From contig CAVZIX010000004.1 of NCBI GenBank assembly GCA_963775395.1, forward strand, positions 1-64,000: a DNA stretch of 64,000 nt, written 5' to 3'. The stretch comes from JAIBJN01 sp963775395. Lineage in GTDB: Bacteria > Actinomycetota > Thermoleophilia > Gaiellales > Gaiellaceae. Made by a program: the position numbers and the translations under genes. Position 1 is the stretch's first letter, and each line of letters starts with the position of its first letter. Below, in pieces: positions 38,726 to 47,512 of the stretch. The notes under the pieces were generated by a model that was not told the DNA's origin, ran no database searches, and worked only from the letters and a program-made list of their open reading frames with translations.

Positions 38726-38738
38726 TAATCTCCGGCAG
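38726..38738 (+). promoter_or_regulatory. Probable leaderless promoter of the third ATP-grasp gene
   Basis: TAATCT (38726-38731) ends 7 nt before GTG 38739. The divergent methyltransferase start is only 22 bases away. Confidence 0.5.
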
Positions 38739-39773
38739 GTGCGGCCTCTGACGCTGCTCGTGACGGCCTCGGGCGCGCCGGGCGCGGCGGCCCTCCTCAG
38801 GGCCCTCAAGGAGAACGGCGAGCGCGAGGTGCGCGTCGTCGGCTGCGACATGAACCCTGTCTCGATCGGGCGCTTCAGGGCCGACGCCTTCCACGTCGTC
38901 CCGGCCGGGCACACGCCCGAGTTCGTGCCGGCGGTGCTCGACGTCTGCAAGCGCGAAGGCGTCGACGTGCTGCTCCCGGAGTCCTCGAACGACATCCTCG
39001 AGCTGGCCAAGGCGAAGGCCGAGTTCGAGGCCGAGGGGATCACGGTCATGGTCAGCCGCCCCGAGGCGATCGAGCGCGCCGAGAACAAGGGGTCGTTCTT
39101 CGAGCTCCTGGACGAGGTCGGCGTGCGCGCGCCCGAGTGGCGCCGAGTCCGTGGAGGCCGCGAGCTGGAGGCGGCGGTACGGGAGCTCGGCTACCCGGAT
39201 CGCGCGGTCTGCTTCAAGCCCCCGGTCGAGAAGGGCGGCCGCGGGTTCCGCATCCTCGACCCGACGATCGACCGCGCCCACGAGCTCCTGCACGGCCGCC
39301 CCGGGAGCGTCGCGATGCGCCTGGAGGAGGCGGTCGACATCCTGCCTCCCGAAGGCGGCGAGGAGCTGCTCGTCATGGAGCTCGCCGAGGGGCAGGAGAC
39401 CGCGGTCGACGGCTTCGCCCGCGACGGCAAGGTGCTCCTCGCCCACCCCAAGGTGAAAGACGCCTTCCGAGCCAGCCTGGCCATGTACTTCGAGACCCTC
39501 GACTCGCCCTATCTGGACGAGGTCGCGGAGAAGATCGTCGCGGGCCTCGGGCTGGACCACTTCTTCAGCGTCAACGTCGTCGGCGAGGTCCCCATCGAGA
39601 TCAACCCGCGCATCTCGACCTGGGTCTACCAGGAGGACGTGAACATGCCGTGGCTCGGCGTGAGGAACGCACTCGGCGAGCTCTCCGACGACGACCTGGC
39701 CGAGTACCGCGCGCGCATCCGGCCGACTCGCCGGGCGCTCCGCTACTTCGACCAGGTGGAGTGGGACGACTGA
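38739..39773 (+). CDS. ATP-grasp carboxylate-amine ligase (CarB-like)
   Basis: About 344 residues. LLVTASGAPGAAALLRAL and VVGCDMNPVSIGRFRADAF form the preATP-grasp domain. AVCFKPPVEKGGRGFRIL carries the ATP-binding lysine and glycine loop, ELLVMELAEGQETAVDGFAR and SVNVVGEVPIEINPRISTWVYQ the metal-binding E and N. The family includes carbamoyl-phosphate synthase large-chain-like enzymes in polysaccharide loci. GTG 38739 is fixed by the nearby -10. It is the third ATP-grasp protein within 22 kb; the carboxylate and amine substrates are unknown. Confidence 0.83.
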   Translation: MRPLTLLVTASGAPGAAALLRALKENGEREVRVVGCDMNPVSIGRFRADAFHVVPAGHTPEFVPAVLDVCKREGVDVLLPESSNDILELAKAKAEFEAEGITVMVSRPEAIERAENKGSFFELLDEVGVRAPEWRRVRGGRELEAAVRELGYPDRAVCFKPPVEKGGRGFRILDPTIDRAHELLHGRPGSVAMRLEEAVDILPPEGGEELLVMELAEGQETAVDGFARDGKVLLAHPKVKDAFRASLAMYFETLDSPYLDEVAEKIVAGLGLDHFFSVNVVGEVPIEINPRISTWVYQEDVNMPWLGVRNALGELSDDDLAEYRARIRPTRRALRYFDQVEWDD

Positions 39774-39776
39774 CCG

Positions 39777-40415
39777 CTACGCGGAGTTGAGCCAGGCCAG
39801 CACCGCGAGCACGCGGCGGTGGTCGTCCTGGCTCGGCGGGAGCCGGAGCTTCCCGAAGATGCTCGCCACGTGCTTCTCGATCGCGCGGTCGGTGACGACC
39901 AGGCTGCGCGCGATGGCCGCGTTCGTCCGGCCCTCCGCCATCAGCTCGAGCACCTGACGCTCGCGGGGGGTGAGCTCGTCGATCGCACGCCGGCGGACAA
40001 GGAGCTGCCGGACGACCTCGGGGTCGAGCGCCGTCCCGCCCGCCGCGACGCGGCGAAGCGCGTCCACGAACTCTGCGCCGTCCGCGACCCGGTCCTTGAG
40101 CAGGTAGCCGAGCCCTTCGCTCCGCTGGGCGAGAAGCTCACGCGCGTAGCGCTCCTCGACAGCCTGCGAGAGGAGGAGCACCTTCGCCTCGGGGTCGCGC
40201 GAGCGCAGCTCCGCCGCGGCGTGGACGCCCTCGTCGGTATAGGTGGGCGGCAGGCGAACGTCGACGACGAAGACATCCGGCTTGTGCTCCTCGGCGGCGC
40301 TCAGCAGCTCCTCGGGCGTCGGCACCGCGGCCGCCACCTCGACGTCGAAGTCCGTCAGGAGGCGCGTCAGCGCGTCGCGCAGAAGGCCGGAGTCCTCGAC
40401 GATGACTACTCGCAC
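39777..40415 (-). CDS. NarL/FixJ-family response regulator
   Basis: The receiver domain shows the acidic pocket E7-D8, the phospho-acceptor D52 in VFVVDVRLP, a Ser in LLLSQAV and K in YLLKDRV. The C-terminal LuxR-type HTH reads LTPRERQVLELMAEGRTNAAIARSL followed by TDRAIEKHVASIFGKL. The length is 212. The GTG start overlaps the kinase stop by 10 bases, so the pair is translationally coupled. It probably activates envelope or stress genes, but targets cannot be read here. Confidence 0.93.
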   Translation of the reverse strand: MRVVIVEDSGLLRDALTRLLTDFDVEVAAAVPTPEELLSAAEEHKPDVFVVDVRLPPTYTDEGVHAAAELRSRDPEAKVLLLSQAVEERYARELLAQRSEGLGYLLKDRVADGAEFVDALRRVAAGGTALDPEVVRQLLVRRRAIDELTPRERQVLELMAEGRTNAAIARSLVVTDRAIEKHVASIFGKLRLPPSQDDHRRVLAVLAWLNSA

Positions 40416-41668
40416 GGGATCACCGCCGTGATCGAGGTGGGCCCACCGGGCGGGCTCTCGACGACGAGTGTCCCGCCGAGGGCGCCGACGCGCTCCTCGA
40501 GCCCGACCAGACCGGAGCCGTTTGTCGGCACTGCGCCGCCTTTGCCGTCGTCGCGCACCTCGACGACGAGGATGCCGTCGTCGCGGACGACCGAGACGGC
40601 CGCGCGCTCCGCCTCACTGTGCTGGGCGACGTTGGCGAGGGCCTCGGAGACGACGAAATACGCGGCGGCCTCCACGGCCTCGGGAGGCCTCTTGCCGATC
40701 TCAGTCGTGAGCGAGACGGGCACCGTCGAGCGTGCGGCAAGCGCCGAGAGCGCGGCGTCGAGCCCGCGGTCGGTGAGGACGGCCGGATGGATGCCGCGCG
40801 CGAGGTCGCGGATCTCCACCAACGCCTGCTTGGCGTCCTCGTGGGCCACGCGGACGAGCTCGGCAGCCTCTTCGGACGACCCTCCCTCCTCGAGACGCCG
40901 GCGCGCTCGCCCGAGGTCGACGGCCAGCGAGACCAAGCGGGCCTGCGCCCCGTCGTGCAGGTCGCGCTCGATCTGGCGGCGGTCGCCGGAGGCCGACGAG
41001 ACCGCGAGGTCGCGCTGCTCGGCCAGCCGCTCGGAGGACTTCTCCAGCTCGCGGCGCGTCGGGCCCAGGAGGCCGCGCATGACCGCCTTGTGCGCCGCGA
41101 GGACGCCGCGGAGGATCCACGGCGTCAGGAAGAGGAGCAGCAGCCCGCCGCCGACGATCCCGATCCATTCGAGCTGCGTGTCGAGCTCGTTGTTGTCCCG
41201 GACGACGCCGTCACGGTGCTCGGGCGGGATGGCGAGATACCAGATCGGCGCCGTGACGAACCAGAGCGCGATCGACCAGCCGATCACGGCGACGAGGAAG
41301 AGAACGAGGCCAAACGGGAAGAGCAGCATGAGGTAGAGGGTCTCGCGCCAGGCGCCGAGGTCGGCCAACGGCTTCAGCCAGTCGCGCCACTTCGACCAGT
41401 CGTACTCGCGGCGCGGCCTGTCCTGGATCGGCTGATCCAGGAGCGTGCGGGAGAGCGCGCGCTCGGCACGTGCGCCGAGGCCCGCAAGCAGGAGCGTCCC
41501 GACCAGCAGCGGGATGCCGAGCAGGAAGAACGTGCTCACGCTCACGACGAGGAGGGTCAGGAGAACCGAGAACCAGAAGACCCCCGCCGGAAGGCTGATC
41601 AGCGAGTACGCCGTCTCCTTCCAAGTTCGGGCGCGGAACGGCTCGGTGACGAAGCGGGGGACGGTCAT
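40406..41668 (-). CDS. NarL-type sensor histidine kinase with sensor membrane domain
   Basis: About 420 residues. Four hydrophobic segments (around residues 22-60 and 115-175) form a PspC/sensor-like membrane part without a large outer loop, as in actinobacterial DUF/Sensor HisKA_3 kinases. The phospho-histidine lies in DRRQIERDLHDGAQARLVSL. The ATPase has EALANVAQHSEA (N box), EVRDDGKGG (G1) and GSGLVGLEERVGALGG (G2). ATG 41668 is the first good start; TACAGT (41689-41684) lies 15 nt upstream. It phosphorylates the coupled regulator. Confidence 0.92.
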   Translation of the reverse strand: MTVPRFVTEPFRARTWKETAYSLISLPAGVFWFSVLLTLLVVSVSTFFLLGIPLLVGTLLLAGLGARAERALSRTLLDQPIQDRPRREYDWSKWRDWLKPLADLGAWRETLYLMLLFPFGLVLFLVAVIGWSIALWFVTAPIWYLAIPPEHRDGVVRDNNELDTQLEWIGIVGGGLLLLFLTPWILRGVLAAHKAVMRGLLGPTRRELEKSSERLAEQRDLAVSSASGDRRQIERDLHDGAQARLVSLAVDLGRARRRLEEGGSSEEAAELVRVAHEDAKQALVEIRDLARGIHPAVLTDRGLDAALSALAARSTVPVSLTTEIGKRPPEAVEAAAYFVVSEALANVAQHSEAERAAVSVVRDDGILVVEVRDDGKGGAVPTNGSGLVGLEERVGALGGTLVVESPPGGPTSITAVIPCE

Positions 41669-41766
41669 CGTGTCTCTGCGGCCACTGTACGCACGCGTGG
41701 CTACAGGCACCATGGCGCTGCCCGGTGTCCTTCCCTTCGTGAGGGCACTACCCCCGCAGGGCCGGG

Positions 41767-42948
41767 CTAGAGCCGCTTGCGCGCCGACCCAGCGGGCGCC
41801 GTACCAGGTGCCGCTCAGGCTCGAGATCTTGACGCCGCCGCCGGAGCTCGACGCGTGGATGAACCTGCCGCCGCGGAGGTAGATCCCGACGTGCCCCAGG
41901 CCGTTGAAGAAGACGAGGTCGCCGGCGCGGAGGCTGCTGCGCGCGAGACCGCCCGCCCGTAGCGGTACTGCATGGCCGCGTTGTGCGGGAGAGAGACGCC
42001 GACCTTGCGGTAGAGGTACATGACGAAGCCGGAGCAGTCGAAGCCGCTCGAGGGCGACGACCCGGCCCAGCGGTACCGAACGCCGAGGTAGCGCCTCGAC
42101 ATGCTCGCCACGCGGGCGCCGCGGGTCGACACGGTCGTGGCCGCCCGCCGGCCGCCGGTGCTCCGCGCGGGAGAGCCGCGTCTGATGCCGAGCGCGCGGA
42201 GCGTCTGAGGCCCGACGACGCCGTCGACGATCAAGCCCTTCCGCTTCTGGAACGCGCGCACGGCCCTGCGCGTGACCGGCCCGTAGGCGCCATCGGCCGG
42301 AACCCCGAGCTTGCGCTGCACGGGCACGACCCACCACGCGTGGATGAAGCGTTGCTTGGCCTTCTGCGCACGCTTCGGCTTCGGCTTCGCGGCGAAGAGC
42401 GCCTTGCGCGTCCGCGGCCCGACGACGCCATCGGCGAGCAGGCCATGGCGCTTCTGGAACGCGCGCACCGCCCGCTTGGTCTTCGGCCCGAAGACCCCGT
42501 CGGCGGGGATCCCGAGCGCGCGCTGGACGCGCGCGACGGCCGGGCCACGGCTGCCGACCTTGAGCAGCTCGACGTGCACTCGTGTCGCCCCGCCCGAGGA
42601 CTTGGCCCGGCCCGTGGCGCTTCCGCTCGGGTTCGGCAGGGCCGCGGCGACGGCGGCGACGACGAGCGTCGCGCCCGCCATGCGGGCCTGCGGGAGGAAG
42701 CCGGGTTGCGCGGCGATGCGCTTCCCGTTCGCGATGGACGCCGAGTAATCCCAGATCTCCGGGTCGGAGAGGTCGCGGTCCTCGACCCGCAGACGCACCG
42801 GCCCGTCCAGGTCGGCGAGGGCCATCGAGGCGAGGCTCCGCGTGGCGTGCGTGCCGCCACGGCGCTCGTGCGAGCGCGCGAGCGAGCGCTCCCACAACTC
42901 GCGCTCCCCGAGATCGCGCTTCACGTCCTCGAGCGGATGCAGGCTCAT
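41767..42948 (-). CDS. NlpC/P60 peptidoglycan hydrolase with two peptidoglycan-binding repeats, frameshifted
   Basis: After an unusual 90-residue N-terminal region (LEDVKRDLGERELWERSLARS) a hydrophobic stretch (MAGATLVVAAVAAALP) could be a signal or anchor. Two PG_binding_1 repeats follow: VGSRGPAVARVQRALGIPAD...AFQKRHGLLADGVVGPRT and VQRKLGVPADGAYGP...AFQKRKGLIVDGVVGPQT. The NlpC/P60 domain has the catalytic Cys in GFDCSGFVMYLYRK and the His in GLGHVGIYLRGG. The frame changes near 41950 inside a GCGCGC run (RAVSR to SLRAGDLVFF). A further slip in GCGCGC near 41785 would give a normal ending at TAG 41767; otherwise the frame runs into the kinase gene. The gene is likely intact in vivo. Confidence 0.82.
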
Positions 42949-43001
42949 CGCGCTCACGAAGCGCGGGAGGCTAACAGACCCCCGCGGACCACGCGGAGAG
43001 G

Positions 43002-43638
43002 TCAGGTAACGATTCGGTAAACCTCGAAGACCTCGGCGTACTCGCGGTTCACGTTGATGCCGTGAGTCCGCGCGAGGCTCCAGACGTACTCGGGATTCGC
43101 GTAGTTTCGGTGCTGCTGCGAGGCGTAGCGCGCCGAGCGCCGCGACCTTGCGCTCGACGTGGCGCTCCTCCAGGCCCACGTAGGCCTGGTGGTCGAAGTT
43201 GAAGTTGTTCCACGGGATCTCGTACCCGAGCACGGTGGTCCGCTTGAACGCCCGCAGGCCCTCGGCGGCGATCACCTGATGGTCCTGGTGGATGTCACGG
43301 AGGCTCGGCATGAAGACCGCGTCGGGCGCCCACTCCTCCCAGAGCGCGATCAGGAGCTCGAGGATCTCCTGGCGGCGCTCGGGGAACGTGCGCACCTCGA
43401 AGTCGTGGACGACGAGCCCGCTCTCGGGGATCCCGATCTCCGCCGTCGCCTCGCGCACCTCGCGCGCGAGCGTGTCCGGCGGGAAGCCCTCCGGGAGGGA
43501 TTTCGTCGCGATGGAGAAGGCGACGTAGCGCACCTCCGTGCCCGCCTCGACGAGGCGCGCCATCGTGCCGCCGCAGCCGAACTCGCCGTCGTCGGTGTGC
43601 GGTGCGAGGACGAGTGCGCGCTTCCAGCCGTCGATCAT
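43002..43638 (-). CDS. PIG-L/LmbE-family zinc deacetylase, frameshifted near 43132
   Basis: The zinc site motif LVLAPHTDDGEFGCGG is at residues 9-24 (the usual HPDDE is PHTDDGE here) and the second site is RDIHQDHQVIAAEGL near residue 115. Family enzymes remove acetyl groups from N-acetylglucosaminyl substrates such as mycothiol or lipid precursors. The frame breaks after ERKVAAL; in the next frame YASQQHRNYANPEYVWSLAR and HGINVNREYAEVFEV complete a normal C-terminus ending at TGA 43002-43004. One extra C in GCGCGCTACGCC explains it. The gene is followed 28 bases upstream by the zinc transporter set, which may be coincidence. Confidence 0.85.
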
Positions 43639-43666
43639 CGGGTCACCCGACGCGTGAGCATACGGA

Positions 43667-44467
43667 TCACGCCCGCGCGCGGACGGCTTCGAGCGCGCTC
43701 GTGACGACGAAGGCGGCCGCTGCGAGGAGGACGATCGCCCCTCCCGGAGGGAGATCGGCGTAGTACGCGACGGTCAATCCGGCGAAGACGGAGAGGAGCC
43801 CGATGCCCATCGCCAGCAGCACGGACGAGCTCATGCTCCAGGCGACGCGCCCGGCAGCGATTACCGGCAGCACCATGAGCGCCGCGATCAGGAGGATGCC
43901 GACGATCCGCATCGAGAGGCCGATCGTCACACCCGCGAGCCCGGCGACGAGCACGTTCAGGGCGGCGACCGGCACCCCGGCCACGCGGGCGCTCTCCTCG
44001 TCGATGACGACCGCCGCAAGCGCACGGTAGAGAAGCCCGATGAGGAGGAGACCGGCCACGCCGAGCACGACTACGAGAAGAAGGTCTCCGCGCGTCACGG
44101 TGAGGATCGAGCCGAAGAGGAACGAGAAGAGATCGACGTCCAGCGCGCCGGCGGACGAGGCGAGCACGACGCCCGCGGCGAGGCCCGTGTAGAAGAGGAG
44201 CGCCAGCGCCTGGTCGCCCGCCGCGCGGTGGCGCGAGCGGAGCCATTCGATCCCGACCGCCCCGGCGACGGCGGCGACGAGAGCGGTGAGAACGGGCGAG
44301 ACGCCGAGCAGGTAGCCGGCTGCGACGCCGGCGAAGGCGGTGTGGCCGACGCCGTCTCCCACGAGGCTCATGTTCCGCTGAACGAGGAAGAACCCCACGG
44401 CCGGCGCGAGGAGGCCGACGACGGCCCCCGTCGCGAACGCGAGGCGCATGAACTCAGTCTCGAGCAT
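43667..44467 (-). CDS. znuB: Zinc ABC transporter permease
   Basis: About 266 residues and 8-9 helices of the ABC-3 family. LVQRNMSLVGDGVGHTAFAGVAAGYLLG is the conserved early loop (seen as two segments), SFLFGSILTVTRGDLLL the middle one, and LLIAALMVLPVIAAGRVAWSM the ATPase-coupling region. ATG 44467 overlaps the ATPase gene by 14 bases. It forms the membrane channel for Zn(II) delivered by the binding protein. Confidence 0.9.
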   Translation of the reverse strand: MLETEFMRLAFATGAVVGLLAPAVGFFLVQRNMSLVGDGVGHTAFAGVAAGYLLGVSPVLTALVAAVAGAVGIEWLRSRHRAAGDQALALLFYTGLAAGVVLASSAGALDVDLFSFLFGSILTVTRGDLLLVVVLGVAGLLLIGLLYRALAAVVIDEESARVAGVPVAALNVLVAGLAGVTIGLSMRIVGILLIAALMVLPVIAAGRVAWSMSSSVLLAMGIGLLSVFAGLTVAYYADLPPGGAIVLLAAAAFVVTSALEAVRARA

Positions 44468-45179
44468 GGGCGTGGGAGGGGTCGTGCCAGGCAGAGGGGA
44501 GGGCGTGCGGCGGGCCGTCGAAGACGATCCCACCGCGGACGAGAACGAGCCGCTCGACGATGCCCTCGACCGCGCCGAACTCGTGCGAGACGTAGAGCGT
44601 CGTGACACCGCGATCTGCGTGCAGGCGACCGAGGAGCCGGGCGAGCGCCTCCTGCGACTCGGCGTCGACGCCTGCGGTCGGCTCGTCGAGGACGAGCAGC
44701 GAGGGCTCGCCGGCGAAGGCCTTGGCGATGAACGCGCGCTGCTGCTGGCCGCCCGAGAGATCGCCGAGCCGCGCGTCGGCGAGCTCGGCCAGGCCGACGT
44801 CGGCGATGGCCTCGTCGACGATGACGCGGTCGCGCCGCCGCAGCGGGCCGAAGAGCCCGCCCTGCGCGAGGCGGCCCGAGGAGACGACCTCGCGCACGGT
44901 CACCGGCCCCTCCGTGCCCACCTGAGCCCGCTGGGCGACGTACCCGAGCGTCTCACGGCGCGAGAACCGGTGGGCCGGCTCGCCGAAGAGCCGGACGGAG
45001 CCGGAGGCAGGCCGTGCGAGGCCGAGCGCGAGGCGGACGAGCGTCGTCTTGCCGCCGCCGTTCGGACCGGCCACGGCGACGAACTCGCCCTCCTCGACGG
45101 TCAGGTCGACGTCGGTCAGCACCGGTTGCCCCGGCCGATAGGAGAAGCCGACCCGGTCGAGCTCGACCGCTACCGGCAT
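44454..45179 (-). CDS. znuC: Zinc ABC transporter ATP-binding protein
   Basis: About 241 residues. Walker A is AGPNGGGKTTLVRLALGL, the Q-loop is GYVAQRAQ, the signature is LGDLSGGQQQRAFIAKAF, Walker B is LLVLDEPTAGVD and the H-loop is LYVSHEF. This is the standard Mn/Zn-type ABC ATPase. Its ATG overlaps the binding-protein stop by 10 bases. Specificity for zinc is inferred from the divergent zur gene and the Zur box. Confidence 0.92.
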   Translation of the reverse strand: MPVAVELDRVGFSYRPGQPVLTDVDLTVEEGEFVAVAGPNGGGKTTLVRLALGLARPASGSVRLFGEPAHRFSRRETLGYVAQRAQVGTEGPVTVREVVSSGRLAQGGLFGPLRRRDRVIVDEAIADVGLAELADARLGDLSGGQQQRAFIAKAFAGEPSLLVLDEPTAGVDAESQEALARLLGRLHADRGVTTLYVSHEFGAVEGIVERLVLVRGGIVFDGPPHALPSAWHDPSHAHARD

Positions 45180-46039
45180 CCGAGCCCGTCCCGCAGCGCC
45201 TCGAGGTTCGCGCGCATGACGGTGAAGTAGTTCTCCCCGCGGTCGAGCTCTTCCTCGGTGAGTCCTTCGAGCGGATTCAGGATCGCCGTCTCGGCGCCGG
45301 CCTCGCGGGCGACCGTCTCGCCGATCTCCGGCGAGAGGAGCGGCTCGACGAAGACCGTCGTGACCCCTCGTTCGCTGACGACTTCGGAGATGGTCGCGAG
45401 ATCCTCCGGGCTCGGCTCGGATTCCGGAGAGACGCCGGTGATCGGGATCACCTCGAGCCCGTACCGCTCGCCCAGATAGCCGAATGCGTCGTGTGCGGTC
45501 ACGAGCTCATTGCGCGCGCAGTCCTCGAGCCCGGCGCGGTATTCCCCGTCGAGCGCACGCAGCTCGGAGGCGAGCTGCCCGGCAGGGGCCTGGCCGCCCA
45601 GCTCTGCCCCGACTCGCTCCACCACCTCGGCAAACCGAAGGGGATCGAGCCAGACGTGCGGGTCGAGCGCGTCCTCCCCCTCCTCGCCTTCGCGGAGCTC
45701 GAGACCTTCGAGTAGATCGAGCGCCGCGTCGTTGCCTTCGGCGGCGTCCTCGAGCGCCGGCTGGAACCCCTGGCCGAGGTAGAGGACGAGGTCTGCGTCG
45801 CGCACACGCTCGACATCCCGCACGGAGAGCTCGACGTCGTGAGGCTCGGCGCCCGGAGGCGTGAGGTTCGTGACCTCGACGCGGTCGCCGCCGACCTCCG
45901 AGGCGGCGAACGCCAGCGGATAGAAGCCCGCGACGACCTGCGTGCGGCCGTCCGCCGCGCTGGAGGCATCGCCGCCGCAGCCGGCGGAGAGCAGGCCGGC
46001 CGTGGCCGCTGCCAGGATGAGAACGATTCTCGTTACCAC
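45170..46039 (-). CDS. znuA: Zinc ABC transporter substrate-binding lipoprotein
   Basis: The signal peptide VLILAAATAGLLSAGCGGD ends in a lipobox (LSAG-C), so the protein is membrane-anchored. Zinc ligands are expected at H in PPGAEPHDVELSVRDVERV, DPHVWLDPLRF and TAHDAFGYLGERYGLEV, with D/E in the VEPLLSPEIG region. The loop before DPHVW is acidic (EGEEGED) instead of the usual His-rich loop. GTG 46039 is chosen because TATGCT ends 10 nt upstream and it opens directly on the signal peptide; ATG 46054 in frame is the alternative. The Zur box lies over codons 3-8. Confidence 0.9.
   Translation of the reverse strand: MVTRIVLILAAATAGLLSAGCGGDASSAADGRTQVVAGFYPLAFAASEVGGDRVEVTNLTPPGAEPHDVELSVRDVERVRDADLVLYLGQGFQPALEDAAEGNDAALDLLEGLELREGEEGEDALDPHVWLDPLRFAEVVERVGAELGGQAPAGQLASELRALDGEYRAGLEDCARNELVTAHDAFGYLGERYGLEVIPITGVSPESEPSPEDLATISEVVSERGVTTVFVEPLLSPEIGETVAREAGAETAILNPLEGLTEEELDRGENYFTVMRANLEALRDGLGCR
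46018..46032. promoter_or_regulatory. Zur box between znuA and zur
   Basis: TGAGAACGATTCTCG (46018-46032) contains the palindrome GAGAA-CGA-TTCTC. It matches the actinobacterial Zur consensus TGAAAATGATTTTCA at 11 of 15 positions, with only A/G or T/C changes (consensus from memory). It covers the region just downstream of the predicted znuA start site and the -35 region of zur. Confidence 0.65.
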
Positions 46040-46048
46040 AGAGGGTGC

Positions 46049-46078
46049 TAGCATAGCCACGTGCCCGAAACGGCGCAA
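46049..46078. promoter_or_regulatory. Overlapping divergent promoters of znuA and zur
   Basis: Minus strand: TTGCGC (46078-46073), 17-nt spacer, TATGCT (46055-46050), then 10 nt to GTG 46039. Plus strand: TAGCAT (46049-46054), then 6 nt to GTG 46061. The two -10 boxes overlap in CTAGCATAG, so polymerases would compete. Confidence 0.55.
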
Positions 46079-46486
46079 CAGAGCGCGATCGACGTCCTCG
46101 GCGACGCCGGGGTCCGCCCCACGCGCCAGCGCGTCCGGGTGCTCTCCGAGCTGATGGGCGAGCAGGACGACGTCACCGCCCAGGAGCTTCACGACCGGCT
46201 CCGCTCGGGCGGCGAGAAGCTCGGGCTCGCGACCGTTTACCGGACGCTCGGGCTCCTCGCGGAGGCCGGCGTGATCGACGCCCTCTCACACCGCCCTGGC
46301 GAGCTCTGCTACCGCCGATGCGGGCAGGGGCACCATCACCATCTCGTCTGCTCGAGCTGCCACCGCGTCGTCGAGCTCGCCGACTGCGAGCTGGATCCCT
46401 GGCTCGAGCGGATCTCGCAGGCGCACGGCTTCGTGACCACCGGCCACCGCCTCGAGGTGTCCGGCCTCTGCGGCGCCTGCCGCTAA
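46061..46486 (+). CDS. zur: Fur-family zinc uptake regulator
   Basis: About 141 residues. The winged-helix part has GVRPTRQRVRVLSEL, VTAQELHDRL and GLATVYRTLGLLAEAGVI, the Fur recognition helix. The metal region is GQGHHHHLVCSSCHRVVELADC and the second CxxC is GLCGACR, forming the structural zinc site. Zinc rather than iron is inferred from the divergent znuABC and the operator. GTG 46061 lies 6 nt after TAGCAT. The stop overlaps the convergent gene by 4 bases. Confidence 0.9.
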   Translation: MPETAQQSAIDVLGDAGVRPTRQRVRVLSELMGEQDDVTAQELHDRLRSGGEKLGLATVYRTLGLLAEAGVIDALSHRPGELCYRRCGQGHHHHLVCSSCHRVVELADCELDPWLERISQAHGFVTTGHRLEVSGLCGACR

Positions 46487-47472
46487 CGGCGCATCACGAC
46501 GACGAGCGCGGCGTCGAACCGCGGCAGGTTCTCGGGGTTCTCGCCCGAGAGAGACACCTGGAGCTGGTAGCGGCCCGGCGGGACGTCGGCAGGCCTGAGG
46601 CGGATCGTCTTACGAGGCCCGCTGCTCTCGCCCTTCAGCACGACCTTGCGAAGCGATCCCCCACGCAGGCGCTGAAGACGCCAGCTCCATGCCGTGGCAT
46701 CGGTGTTCACTCCGAACGTGAGCAGCCCACCCGATCGCACCCGAAAGACGCCGGACGACAGGGTGATGTAGCGCAGCTCGACCGTGGTCCGTTCGAACTC
46801 GGGCGAGAGGTTGCCCGCGCGGTCCCGGACTCTCAGCGTGAGGCGGTGCAAGCCCGGAGGCAGGATCGTCCCGTCGATGCGGCCGCCCCAGCGAACCTCG
46901 CTCGGCGCGCGGCGCGGCGGCTTCTCGAACGCAAGCTGGTCTCCCACATACAGGAGCGGCCCGGCCGGCCCATCGGCCCGGTAGGCGATCCGGACGACGT
47001 CGGCTCGCCTGTCGCCGTCGGGCGAGAACTCCAACAGGTTCGTCTGCATCGCGACGACGTTCGGAGGCACCGTGTCGACGAAGATCTGGACCGGGACGAC
47101 GATCGTGCTCCCCTTGTCTTCGAGCTCGACCCGCAGCCGGTAGGGGGCGTCCGGCACGACCTGGCCCTCGTCGTTGCGTCCGTCCCACTCGAACGTCACG
47201 AGCCCCGGCCTCACCCGGCGCTCGCCGAGCGAACGGACGACCTCACCTTCCGCGTCGAGGATGTCGGCGTCGACGGTGTCGGTCACCCGAAAGCGCAGGC
47301 GCAGCTTGGCCGTCTCGGTCGGGCAGACGCAGACCGGCGAGAAGCTCTCCGGGAAGCGCGGGCCCACGACGGGCAGGCGCTCGAGCTTGAGCGACTCGGT
47401 CCACGCGAACGCGGCAGCCGTAGCCGCGATCAGCGCGAGCGCGAGCGCCGAGAGGAGCATGGGGCGACGCAC
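46483..47472 (-). CDS. Exported protein with FlgD-like Ig domains
   Basis: About 329 residues. The signal peptide MLLSALALALIAATAAAFAW is followed by Ig-like modules. LVTFEWDGRNDEGQVVPDAPYRLRV, read in segments, matches the FlgD_ig pattern G-x-x-x-W-D-G-x-x-x-x-G-x-x-V-x-x-G-x-Y, and FSPDGDRRADVVRIAYR resembles the SPNGDGxND element seen in extracellular repeats. A second W-G-G/D-G block is EVRWGGRIDGTILPPGLHRL. No enzyme motif is seen. It is probably a secreted structural or adhesive protein; there is no evidence for a flagellar role. Confidence 0.75.
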   Translation of the reverse strand: MRRPMLLSALALALIAATAAAFAWTESLKLERLPVVGPRFPESFSPVCVCPTETAKLRLRFRVTDTVDADILDAEGEVVRSLGERRVRPGLVTFEWDGRNDEGQVVPDAPYRLRVELEDKGSTIVVPVQIFVDTVPPNVVAMQTNLLEFSPDGDRRADVVRIAYRADGPAGPLLYVGDQLAFEKPPRRAPSEVRWGGRIDGTILPPGLHRLTLRVRDRAGNLSPEFERTTVELRYITLSSGVFRVRSGGLLTFGVNTDATAWSWRLQRLRGGSLRKVVLKGESSGPRKTIRLRPADVPPGRYQLQVSLSGENPENLPRFDAALVVVMRR

Positions 47473-47512
47473 CCCCGGATTCTAGGGACGGGCCGGGGCC
47501 CGCCCCCGTGCT

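Noticed and set aside
40406..42895. Single open frame joining the NlpC/P60 end to the histidine kinase
   Set aside because: The join between the domains contains no stop but also no sensible linker, and a two-base slip in a GC repeat gives the hydrolase a normal ending at 41767. A fusion protein is unlikely.
46483..47472. Flagellar hook-capping protein FlgD
   Set aside because: Only the Ig-like repeats match; there is a signal peptide and no flagellar gene nearby.
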